6,092 bases of DNA from positions 1 to 6,092 of the forward strand of contig JABSRS010000209.1 of the NCBI GenBank assembly GCA_013214885.1, given 5' to 3'. Made by a program: the position numbers and the translations under genes. Below, in pieces: positions 1 to 6,092 of the stretch. The notes under the pieces are model-generated. The model was given only the letters and a program-made list of their open reading frames with translations. It did no database searches and was not told the DNA's origin. The DNA comes from Gammaproteobacteria bacterium (GTDB taxonomy: Bacteria; Pseudomonadota; Gammaproteobacteria; Enterobacterales; Psychrobiaceae). The stretch's first letter is position 1. Every line of letters starts with the position of its first letter.

Positions 1-314
1 ACCGATGCCTTGGCAACCCAAGGTATTTGCTCAACTAAGCCCTTGACCTGATCAACATTAAGTGAGAAGAAACTTTCATTTTCACTTAATTTTTCTAGTG
101 CCTGCTGTATTTCTTGATCGCTTGAATACTGACGGTAACCGCTAATGGCCAACGTTGACACAGGCATCGATTGCGTGTCCATCAGCTGGCGATACATCAC
201 ATTCGATACAAAACCAATCCCGATAATCACCAAAATAAAAAACATTACCCCCGCCCAAAACACATGATCTGCCCTGGCAATTCGGTCGGTAATTTTTTTT
301 AATTTAGCAATCAT
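1..314 (-). CDS. ftsQ: Cell division protein FtsQ, 5' part only (C-terminus beyond window)
   Basis: FtsQ is a bitopic inner-membrane divisome protein that links early and late division proteins through FtsL and FtsB. I translated this partial frame by hand from the ATG at 314-312. It gives 104 complete codons beginning MIAKLKKITDRIARADHVFW and runs off the window edge. A short, basic cytoplasmic tail (about residues 1-18) precedes one hydrophobic segment (about 19-40). The start of a periplasmic POTRA domain follows, with VSTLAISGYRQYS at about 52-64 and the family-typical IPWVAKAS at about 97-104, which matches LPWIKQVSV in E. coli FtsQ. The start is supported by a TAGG ribosome site 7 nt upstream and by the position directly after ddl, the usual FtsQ place. 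The main periplasmic beta domain is missing only because the window ends. Identity rests on the TM-plus-POTRA layout and synteny. Confidence 0.93.
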   Translation of the reverse strand, partial: MIAKLKKITDRIARADHVFWAGVMFFILVIIGIGFVSNVMYRQLMDTQSMPVSTLAISGYRQYSSDQEIQQALEKLSENESFFSLNVDQVKGLVEQIPWVAKAS

Positions 315-320
315 AAATTA

Positions 321-325
321 ACCTA
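321..325 (-). promoter_or_regulatory. Ribosome binding site of ftsQ, embedded in the ddl stop codon
   Basis: On the minus strand the sequence TAGGT (325-321) contains the ddl TAG stop and an AGG core 7 nt before the ftsQ ATG at 314. It is a modest Shine-Dalgarno match. Because it overlaps the ddl stop, ribosomes terminating on ddl would sit over it, which suggests translational coupling (inference). Confidence 0.55.
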
Positions 326-1246
326 TTTATGCTCAAGTGTTTGAGCCAGTATGCTAACCACTAATTGTTCAAAGCTAATTCCAGCTTGTTGAGCGGCTTT
401 TGGCACTAAGCTTTTTTCTGTCATGCCTGGCACCGTATTAACTTCTAATAAATACCAATTCTCTTCGTTGTCGAGCATAAAATCAACCCGACCCCAGCCT
501 TTGGCATTAACGGCATTAAATGCGGCCAGTGCTATTTTTCCCAGAGCAGCTTCATCATTGTCATTTAAGCCACAAGGACAATGATACTCCGTAGTATCCG
601 TTTGATATTTTGCTTCATAATCATAAAAATCATTAGGCGTGGTCATTCTTATCGCAGGCAGTGCTCTATCACCTAAAATAGCCACGGTATATTCCTGGCC
701 ATCAATCCACTGCTCAAGTAACACGTCACTATCAAAGGTAAAAGCATTAGTAATTGCCTCCTCAAGTTGGCTAGCGTTGGTGACTTTGGCCATCCCAATG
801 CTCGAACCTTCATGCGATGGCTTGACCATAGCCCGCCCGCCTAGTTCAGCGAGGATTTCCTGATAATTGATCATTTTTTCGCCCGCTTTAACCACATGGT
901 ATTTTGCGGTTGGCAATCCTAAAGCGCGCCAGATTTGCTTGGTTTTAATTTTATCCATTGCCAAGGCTGCCCCTAACACACCAGAACCAGTGTAAGGAAG
1001 TTGCATTAACTCTAAAACGCCTTGCATCGTGCCATCTTCGCCGCCACGACCGTGTAATACGATAAAGACTCGTGAAAAGTTATCCGTGGTTAACTCGGAA
1101 ATAGAGCGCTCTTTAGGATCAAAAGCATGGGCATCAACGCCCTGCGCCAGTAAGGCTTTTAACACCGCCTGTCCTGAATTTAATGACACGGCCCGCTCAG
1201 CACTATGACCGCCAAACATTACCGCTACTTTACCAAAATTAGCCAT
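323..1246 (-). CDS. ddl: D-alanine--D-alanine ligase (Ddl, DdlB type)
   Basis: This cytoplasmic ATP-grasp ligase joins two D-alanines, using ATP, to make the dipeptide that MurF adds to the peptidoglycan stem. The protein has 307 residues, against 306 for E. coli DdlB, and lines up along its whole length. The N-terminal domain carries GGHSAER (12-18), with E17 matching the substrate-binding E15 of DdlB, and LHGRGGEDGT (64-73). The ATP-grasp part has KPSHEGSS (142-149), where S148 matches DdlB S150, and YEAKY (210-214), where Y214 matches Y216. The tyrosine there is the D-Ala-specific state, as opposed to the phenylalanine of D-lactate ligases. Metal ligands D255, E268 and N270 are present (GRVD, LLEVN). 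The ATG shares its A with the murC TAA stop (TAATG), so translation is probably coupled. The dcw location is that of ddlB in E. coli. I see no truncation or missing key residue. Confidence 0.97.
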   Translation of the reverse strand: MANFGKVAVMFGGHSAERAVSLNSGQAVLKALLAQGVDAHAFDPKERSISELTTDNFSRVFIVLHGRGGEDGTMQGVLELMQLPYTGSGVLGAALAMDKIKTKQIWRALGLPTAKYHVVKAGEKMINYQEILAELGGRAMVKPSHEGSSIGMAKVTNASQLEEAITNAFTFDSDVLLEQWIDGQEYTVAILGDRALPAIRMTTPNDFYDYEAKYQTDTTEYHCPCGLNDNDEAALGKIALAAFNAVNAKGWGRVDFMLDNEENWYLLEVNTVPGMTEKSLVPKAAQQAGISFEQLVVSILAQTLEHK

Positions 1247-2715
1247 TACTTGGTTTCCTCATTACTCATTTTAGTGATATCAAGTTTCATCACTGCCAAC
1301 TTCTTCGCTACCACACCGATATTGCCAGCACCTTGCGTCAACACTAAATCTCCGCCTTCTATAACAGTTGCCAAACGGGCAGGTAATAACTCAGGGCTCG
1401 CGACATAAACGGGTTCAAAGTTACCGCGGGCACGGATACTGCGACACAGCGCTCGACTATCGGCACCAGCAATGGGTTCTTCCCCAGCACTGTAAACCTC
1501 AAGCAAGATTAACGCATCGACTTGTGATAACACATCGACAAAATCTTCGTATAAATCACGGGTACGACTATATCGGTGCGGTTGATAGACCATGGTTAAG
1601 CGCTTATCAGGCCAACCTTGTCTTGCCGCTTTAATCGTTGCAAGCACTTCGGTTGGATGATGACCGTAATCATCAACTAGCATGATCTCACCCTTGACTG
1701 TATCAAAGGTCCCAAGCTGTTCGAAACGACGCCCAATTCCTTCAAACTCACTCAATGCGGTGATAATATCGCTATCGCTAATGTTATCTTCAATCGCAAC
1801 GGCGATGGTGGCCATGGCATTGAGCGCATTATGCTGCCCTGGCAAATTAAGCTTAATTTGTAATGGGGCTTTACCATCACGGTGAACCAAAAACTGACAT
1901 GAATTACCCGTTTGGACAAAATCACTGCCACGAACATCGGCATCATCGCTAAAGCCGTAAGTGATAGTGTGACGGCCAATTCTTGGCAGCAAACTACGGT
2001 TCACTGGGCAATCAATACACACAACAGCTAACCCATAAAATGGCAAGTTGTGCATAAATTCAATAAAAGTATCTTCAAGCTTACTAAAATCACCTTGATA
2101 GGTGTCCATGTGATCAGCTTCGATATTTGTTACCACGGCCACCATTGGTTGCAGGTGTAAAAATGACGCATCACTTTCATCGGCTTCTGCGATTAAATAA
2201 CGGCTAGTGCCAAGCTTGGCATTGGTGCCAGAGCTATTTAAAAGACCACCAATAACATAGGTAGGATCTAAACCAGCCTGACCAAAGACACTGGCGATTA
2301 AGCTAGTTGTTGTCGTCTTACCATGGGTGCCAGCAACGGCAACACCGTGGCGAAAACGCATTAATTCGGCCAACATTTCAGCACGACGAACAATCGGAAT
2401 TCGTAATTCTTTAGCGGCGATAATTTCAGGATTGTTTTGATCAATTGCGGTTGATACTACCACCACACTGGTCTCAGTCACTTGACTGGCTTGATGACCA
2501 ATATAAATGATCGCGCCTAATGCCGCTAATCGTTTGGTGACTCGATTTGGGGCTAAGTCTGAGCCACTAATTTGATAACCTTCATTGGCAAGCACTTCAG
2601 CGATGCCACCCATGCCTGCGCCGCCAATCCCAATAAAATGGATCCGCTTAACCCGACGCATCTCAGGGACACGCATTCGCAGTTGAGTTAGTTTATCGCC
2701 TGTTACTTTTGTCAT
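1246..2715 (-). CDS. murC: UDP-N-acetylmuramate--L-alanine ligase (MurC)
   Basis: MurC is the first of the cytoplasmic Mur ligases. It attaches L-alanine to UDP-MurNAc with ATP hydrolysis through an acyl-phosphate. The 489-residue length compares with 491 in E. coli. Domain 1 holds the dinucleotide-type loop GIGGAGMGG (29-37) for UDP-sugar binding. The central ATPase domain has the P-loop GTHGKTTTT (129-137), EADESD (177-182), NIEADHMD (197-204) and HNALNA (295-300). The C-terminal domain has DDYGHHPTE (348-356) and QPHRYSRT (378-385). All are family signatures and are intact. The ATG at 2715 directly abuts the murG TAG stop. It leaves 15 residues before the conserved VPEMRR (12 in E. coli), so the start fits the family. 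The ribosome site is weak (AAGAG, 11 nt upstream), which suggests dependence on upstream translation. The next in-frame ATG (residue 14) has no better site. Confidence 0.98.
   Translation of the reverse strand: MTKVTGDKLTQLRMRVPEMRRVKRIHFIGIGGAGMGGIAEVLANEGYQISGSDLAPNRVTKRLAALGAIIYIGHQASQVTETSVVVVSTAIDQNNPEIIAAKELRIPIVRRAEMLAELMRFRHGVAVAGTHGKTTTTSLIASVFGQAGLDPTYVIGGLLNSSGTNAKLGTSRYLIAEADESDASFLHLQPMVAVVTNIEADHMDTYQGDFSKLEDTFIEFMHNLPFYGLAVVCIDCPVNRSLLPRIGRHTITYGFSDDADVRGSDFVQTGNSCQFLVHRDGKAPLQIKLNLPGQHNALNAMATIAVAIEDNISDSDIITALSEFEGIGRRFEQLGTFDTVKGEIMLVDDYGHHPTEVLATIKAARQGWPDKRLTMVYQPHRYSRTRDLYEDFVDVLSQVDALILLEVYSAGEEPIAGADSRALCRSIRARGNFEPVYVASPELLPARLATVIEGGDLVLTQGAGNIGVVAKKLAVMKLDITKMSNEETK
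1257..1260 (-). promoter_or_regulatory. Ribosome binding site of ddl within the murC 3' end
   Basis: GAGG on the minus strand lies 10 nt before the ddl ATG, inside the last codons of murC. The spacing is slightly long, so reinitiation through the TAATG overlap probably helps (inference). Confidence 0.5.
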
Positions 2716-3846
2716 CTATTTCACTACTCTTGGTTCAATCTTTATATTTAGTATTGTATTTAATTCGGTATCAGATACACCAGCAAGTTCAGCGCAACCA
2801 GCGGCAACTTGCTGACAGGCAATGTTTATCCCTAATTTTCGTGAGGACTTTGCCATATTTTCTAATTTAATATCTTGATTAGTATCATCAATTAACCTTG
2901 CCAGTTCGTCTGGCGTTAGCTGTGATTGCTTAACCAAATAAGCGGCACCAATTTCAACTAACACTTGGGCATTCTTGGTTTGGTGATCATCGACCGCATA
3001 AGGCAATGGCACAAAAATAGCGGGTAAACCCAGCGCTGCAAGTTCTGAGACAGTTAACGCACCAGCACGACAAATAACTAAATCAGCCCATTGATAAGCA
3101 TCGGCCATATCTTCAATAAAATCACTAACTTGTATTTTACTATGTTGGTCACCATAAGCAATACGTACCGCTTCACTATTGCCTTTACCCACTTGATGCT
3201 TGACCACCACACCCCGAGTGTTTTTTAACAATGGTAATGTTAGTGGTAGCGTGTCATTAAGCACTTTGGCTCCAAGACTGCCACCAACGACCAACAGGTG
3301 TAAATCACGCGTTGATAAATCTATGCCATCATCACTCTTGACCATCTCAAGAATATCAGCGCGGATTGGATTGCCAACCACTTGTTTAATGGTACCTGGC
3401 AATGCTGATTCAAAAGCAACCATCACCTTAGACGCAAACTTGGCCAAGACCTTATTGGTCATTCCCGCCACGGCATTTTGTTCATGCAAAATCAGTGGCA
3501 CTTTAGATAACCATGCCGCAATACCGCCTGGTCCACTGGCAAAGCCACCCATCCCTAAAACAACATCAGGTTTAAACTGCTTAATTACCCGACGCGCTTG
3601 AATCACCGCATTAATCAACTTAAATGGTGCTTTTAATAGACGCAGTACACCATTACCGCGTAGCCCCTCAACATTGATAAAAGAAATATCAAACCCGTGT
3701 TGCGGTACCAAATCAGCTTCCATTCGCTTGGGCGTACCCAGCCAATGTATTTGCCAGCCTTGTTGCTGTAACAATTTAGCGACGGCTAGTCCTGGGAAAA
3801 CATGTCCTCCAGTACCTCCAGCCATCACTAATAATTTTTTAGTCAT
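2716..3846 (-). CDS. murG: UDP-GlcNAc:lipid I N-acetylglucosaminyltransferase (MurG)
   Basis: MurG is a peripheral, inner-leaflet GT-B (family GT28) glycosyltransferase. It transfers GlcNAc from UDP-GlcNAc to lipid I, giving lipid II. The N-terminal domain shows the glycine-rich loop GGTGGHVFPGL (10-20, with conserved H15) and a second loop GMGGFASGPGG (98-108), then HEQNAVAGMTN (121-131). The C-terminal domain has the third loop VVGGSLGAKVLND (186-198) and the UDP-GlcNAc region CRAGALTVSELAALGLP (259-275), followed by PYAVDDHQTKNA (282-293). The protein is 376 residues against 355 in E. coli. Much of the excess is a tail after about residue 355 ending KIEPRVVK. The ATG overlaps the ftsW stop by one base (TAATG) and has a GAGGG ribosome site 8 nt upstream. 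The position between ftsW and murC is canonical. Confidence 0.98.
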   Translation of the reverse strand: MTKKLLVMAGGTGGHVFPGLAVAKLLQQQGWQIHWLGTPKRMEADLVPQHGFDISFINVEGLRGNGVLRLLKAPFKLINAVIQARRVIKQFKPDVVLGMGGFASGPGGIAAWLSKVPLILHEQNAVAGMTNKVLAKFASKVMVAFESALPGTIKQVVGNPIRADILEMVKSDDGIDLSTRDLHLLVVGGSLGAKVLNDTLPLTLPLLKNTRGVVVKHQVGKGNSEAVRIAYGDQHSKIQVSDFIEDMADAYQWADLVICRAGALTVSELAALGLPAIFVPLPYAVDDHQTKNAQVLVEIGAAYLVKQSQLTPDELARLIDDTNQDIKLENMAKSSRKLGINIACQQVAAGCAELAGVSDTELNTILNIKIEPRVVK

Positions 3847-5054
3847 TATTTATTCCCTCGTTTGGTTGCTTGAACAAGGGTTAAACGTCGTTCATGATCG
3901 ATTCGTAACAGAGCCACTATCGCGAGCATCATCACCCACAAACTACTACCGCCATAACTAATTAATGGCAAAGTCAGCCCTTTGGTTGGTAGCATGCCAC
4001 TGGCAGCGCCAGTATTGACGGCGGTTTGAAAACTGATCCAAATGCCAATCCCTAACGCTAAATAGCCGCCATAGCATTGATCCGCTGCTAAGGCTTTTTT
4101 ACCAATATAAAGTGCTCGTAACGCTAAAGTTAACTGCAACATTAATAAAATAGTAACACCGATTAAGCCAGTTTCTTCGGCCCAAATCGCAAAAATAAAG
4201 TCAGTATGAGCCTCAGGTAAATATTCAAGTTTTTGAATCGAGTTACCCAAACCCTGCCCGATCCAGTCACCGCGACCAAAGGCCATTAATGACTGGGTTA
4301 ATTGATAGCCATCACCAAATGGATCCTGCCAAGGATCTAAAAAGGAGGTCACTCGTTTCATGCGATAAGGCGATACCACGATCAAGCCGACGACCAAGGC
4401 AACCCCACCAATAATTAAGGCAAAGAAATCTCTTAATTTTGCCCCGGCCAAAAACAACATCCCGACCGTGGTAACAAACATCACAATCACGGTTCCAAGG
4501 TCTGGTTGACGCAGGATCAATCCAGCCAGTAATAAGAAGACCCCTAAAGGTTTATAAAAACCTTTAGCTTGTTCAATAACTTCGCCATGTCGCCTGACAA
4601 TGTAGGCCGCTAGATAACTGAAAAACGCTAACTTTGCCATTTCTGAGACTTGAATATTTATCGGTCCAATTGCCAACCAACGAGTACTGCCGTTAACCGT
4701 TTTTCCGGCGACCATCACTAAGATCAGCAACAGTAATGCTGCCAGCAACGTCCAGCTACTGTACTTTTGCCACTGCGCCATCGGCACTTGCAAACCTACC
4801 GCTAAAATCACCATGCATCCGGCAATATAAAACATGTGCCGTTGCATAAAATGAAATGGATTATCGGTCAACCGCTGCCCTTCAGGCATTGACGCCGAGG
4901 CCACAATCACAAAACCGGTCAATAATAAAACCACCACTAAACTAAATAACGTCCGGTCATAAAGCGCGATGTATTTTGGTTGACGGTTGCCAATGATTTC
5001 CTGCCATACCGCCGCAATGGAGCTGGGGAATAAGTTCATTTGAACGCGACTCAT
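3846..5054 (-). CDS. ftsW: Septal peptidoglycan glycosyltransferase FtsW (SEDS family)
   Basis: FtsW is the polytopic SEDS glycan polymerase of the divisome. It works with the class B penicillin-binding protein FtsI to build septal peptidoglycan from lipid II. I set the start at ATG 5054, giving 402 residues (414 in E. coli). The longer frame from a GTG at 5081 would add nine residues lying inside murD and has no homology support. A GGAGG ribosome site lies 4 nt before ATG 5054. About ten hydrophobic segments are visible, with TM1 near 35-55, a large periplasmic loop near 229-284 and the last TM near 366-384. Signatures include [17 protein letters not shown] (122-138), RQPDLGT (182-188), EAHTDFIFA (281-289) with the catalytic SEDS aspartate at D285, and [19 protein letters not shown] (353-371). 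The start codon overlaps the murD stop as ATGA. The SYGGSS motif and the location next to murG distinguish it from RodA. Confidence 0.97.
   Translation of the reverse strand: MSRVQMNLFPSSIAAVWQEIIGNRQPKYIALYDRTLFSLVVVLLLTGFVIVASASMPEGQRLTDNPFHFMQRHMFYIAGCMVILAVGLQVPMAQWQKYSSWTLLAALLLLILVMVAGKTVNGSTRWLAIGPINIQVSEMAKLAFFSYLAAYIVRRHGEVIEQAKGFYKPLGVFLLLAGLILRQPDLGTVIVMFVTTVGMLFLAGAKLRDFFALIIGGVALVVGLIVVSPYRMKRVTSFLDPWQDPFGDGYQLTQSLMAFGRGDWIGQGLGNSIQKLEYLPEAHTDFIFAIWAEETGLIGVTILLMLQLTLALRALYIGKKALAADQCYGGYLALGIGIWISFQTAVNTGAASGMLPTKGLTLPLISYGGSSLWVMMLAIVALLRIDHERRLTLVQATKRGNK
3855..3859 (-). promoter_or_regulatory. Ribosome binding site of murG inside the ftsW 3' end
   Basis: GAGGG on the minus strand lies 8 nt before the murG ATG, within the final codons of ftsW. 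Strength and spacing are good, and they fix the murG start at 3846. Confidence 0.65.
4544..4567 (-). repeat. Perfect 10-bp inverted repeat inside ftsW
   Basis: Arms CTAAAGGTTT (4544-4553) and AAACCTTTAG (4558-4567) are exact reverse complements around a 4-nt loop. In ftsW mRNA this would form a 10-bp stem with loop UUAU. It lies over codons for about residues 163-171, in the loop between predicted membrane segments. No U-tract follows, so it does not look like an intrinsic terminator. The repeat is certain in the sequence. A function is not shown. Confidence 0.6.
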
Positions 5055-6092
5055 AACCCCTCCACCGCAGCAATAAAGCACTGGCCACGTTCGATATAAT
5101 TTTTAAACATGTCGAGGCTGGCACATGCAGGAGATAGTAAAACAATATCACCTGGCTCACTGGCTTGTTTAGCGGCCAACACAGCACTGGTTAAGTCGCT
5201 ACAACTAATGGCATTAGGATAAATGTCATTGAATAATTGACGATCACGGCCAATCGTAATCAGCGTATCGACATGATCAATAAAAGGCTGTTGCAATGCC
5301 GAGACATCGGCACCTTTGGCGTCGCCACCGACAATCAATAACAGCTTACCCTGGTGTCCCGCTAGTCCCTCTAACGCCGCTAACGTTGCACCAACATTGG
5401 TTGCTTTGGAATCATTGAGCCAACGCACCCCAGTCTTGGTTGAAATTTGCTGACAGCGATGTTCTAGACCACTAAAGGTCTTTAACGTCTCAAGCATTGG
5501 CTTTAGCGCAATACCTGCGACAGTGCCAAGCGCAATAGCCGCCATCGCATTGAGATAATTGTGCTGCCCAAGCATCGCAATATCGCGCGTCGATATCAGT
5601 AATTGCTGACCAACAAACAGGGCATCATCTTTAATCCCGTACTGAGTTTCCCCCGTTGGCGCATCAAGACCAAAACTTAGGTGGTTTTTTACCACGCTCA
5701 CCGCTGGCATGGTTAAATTATCCTGACGATTAACAATGGCAGTGGCGCAATGCAAGAATATCCGTTGTTTGGCCGCAACGTAGCCGCCAAAGCCATCGTA
5801 GCGATCGAGATGATCATCGCTAAGATTTAAAATTGTCGCACCCTGGAGGTTTAACTGGTAGGTAGTTTCGAGTTGAAAACTCGATAATTCCAAGATAAAC
5901 AGCTCAATGCTCGGATCCGATACTATATCGAGTACTGGGATCCCGATATTGCCGCCAATAGCGGCATTAACATTAGCTTTTTTGGCCATTTCGCCCAGTA
6001 ATGTCGTCACCGTCGTTTTACCATTTGAACCGGTTATCGCAATAACAGGGGCCTGGACAAAGTGAGCAAACAATTCGATATCGCCCCAAATC
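5051..6092 (-). CDS. murD: UDP-N-acetylmuramoyl-L-alanine--D-glutamate ligase (MurD), N-terminus beyond window
   Basis: MurD is the cytoplasmic ATP-dependent Mur ligase that adds D-glutamate to UDP-MurNAc-L-Ala. The window holds the last 346 codons, and the open frame runs through the edge. The first visible residues, IWGDIELF, match IVGDIELF near residue 92 of E. coli MurD (438 residues), so about 91 N-terminal residues (the UDP-binding domain) lie outside. A TTG at 6073 within this frame is internal and not the start. In window numbering the motifs are P-loop GSNGKTT (21-27), [10 protein letters not shown] (68-77), DDHLDRY (92-98), AAKQRIF (106-112), HNYLNA (177-182), NDSKATN (226-232) and [11 protein letters not shown] (319-329). 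K108 corresponds to the carbamylated lysine K198 of E. coli. The TGA stop overlaps the ftsW ATG by four bases. Nothing is missing in the visible part. Confidence 0.97.
   Translation of the reverse strand, partial: IWGDIELFAHFVQAPVIAITGSNGKTTVTTLLGEMAKKANVNAAIGGNIGIPVLDIVSDPSIELFILELSSFQLETTYQLNLQGATILNLSDDHLDRYDGFGGYVAAKQRIFLHCATAIVNRQDNLTMPAVSVVKNHLSFGLDAPTGETQYGIKDDALFVGQQLLISTRDIAMLGQHNYLNAMAAIALGTVAGIALKPMLETLKTFSGLEHRCQQISTKTGVRWLNDSKATNVGATLAALEGLAGHQGKLLLIVGGDAKGADVSALQQPFIDHVDTLITIGRDRQLFNDIYPNAISCSDLTSAVLAAKQASEPGDIVLLSPACASLDMFKNYIERGQCFIAAVEGL
5057..5063 (-). promoter_or_regulatory. Ribosome binding site that decides the ftsW start
   Basis: GGAGGGG on the minus strand (5063-5057) is the strongest Shine-Dalgarno match at any junction here. 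The GGAGG core ends 4 nt before ATG 5054. The upstream GTG at 5081 lies 5' of this site and so cannot use it. The next in-frame ATG (5039) is 19 nt from it, too far. Confidence 0.7.

Noticed and set aside
323..480. Possible promoter for ftsQ inside the ddl 3' end, as known for ftsQ in E. coli.
   Set aside because: I found no convincing -35/-10 pair on the minus strand here. The best TCGACA-like match has a wrongly spaced and poor -10, so a promoter cannot be called from sequence alone.
1752..1979. Minus-strand 75-codon frame inside murC, and a 76-codon frame at 4957-5187 across the murD/ftsW junction.
   Set aside because: These are out-of-frame reads of murC and of murD/ftsW, whose proper frames match their families end to end.
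3200..3601. A 133-codon open frame on the plus strand opposite murG, and other plus-strand frames at 639-863, 1205-1408, 1368-1634, 1682-1885 and 3674-3961.
   Set aside because: All lie opposite strongly recognised genes. Their translations are low-complexity and Ser/Pro/Thr-rich with no recognisable motifs, as expected for antisense shadows.
5950..5966. GC-rich 6-bp inverted repeat TGCCGC/GCGGCA with a 5-nt loop inside murD.
   Set aside because: It falls on codons for the conserved AAIGGNIG segment and is short. Alanine and glycine codons readily give such pairing, and no U-tract follows.
1..6092. An undescribed system, mobile element, CRISPR array, RNA gene or horizontally acquired insert.
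   Set aside because: The whole window is filled by six dcw genes in canonical order with intact motifs and no extra reading frame, direct repeats or compositional break that I can see.

Overview
This window is an internal segment of the division and cell wall (dcw) gene cluster of a gammaproteobacterium, read entirely from the minus strand. Every protein aligns closely by eye with its Escherichia coli counterpart. Examples are the MurC start region (VPEMRR...[20 protein letters not shown]), the Ddl LHGRGGEDGT block and the MurD GDIELF and GSNGK blocks. The moderate-to-low GC content and these signatures suggest a marine Alteromonadales-type organism (Shewanella, Colwellia or a relative). That placement below class is inference from overall resemblance, not demonstrated.

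In transcription order (high to low coordinates) the genes are murD (5' end outside the window, 6092-5051), ftsW (5054-3846), murG (3846-2716), murC (2715-1246), ddl (1246-323) and ftsQ (314-1, 3' end outside the window). This is the canonical order murD-ftsW-murG-murC-ddl-ftsQ. Coding density is almost 100%: junctions are a 4-nt ATGA overlap, a 1-nt TAATG overlap, a 0-nt TAG|ATG abutment, another TAATG, and an 8-nt gap. There is no room for a separate promoter or terminator between genes, which points to one polycistronic message with translational coupling. Any internal promoter would have to lie inside a coding sequence.

Functionally, MurC adds L-Ala and MurD adds D-Glu to the UDP-MurNAc peptide stem. 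Ddl makes the D-Ala-D-Ala dipeptide for the stem end. MurG converts lipid I to lipid II at the inner face of the membrane. FtsW polymerises lipid II into septal glycan, and FtsQ scaffolds the divisome in the periplasm. All visible catalytic motifs are intact.

I found no mobile element, RNA gene, CRISPR array, foreign insertion or undescribed system. The items worth a second look are small: the ftsW start, the compressed junctions, a perfect 10-bp hairpin inside ftsW, an anti-Shine-Dalgarno-like tract in ftsW mRNA, and a longer MurG C-terminus.
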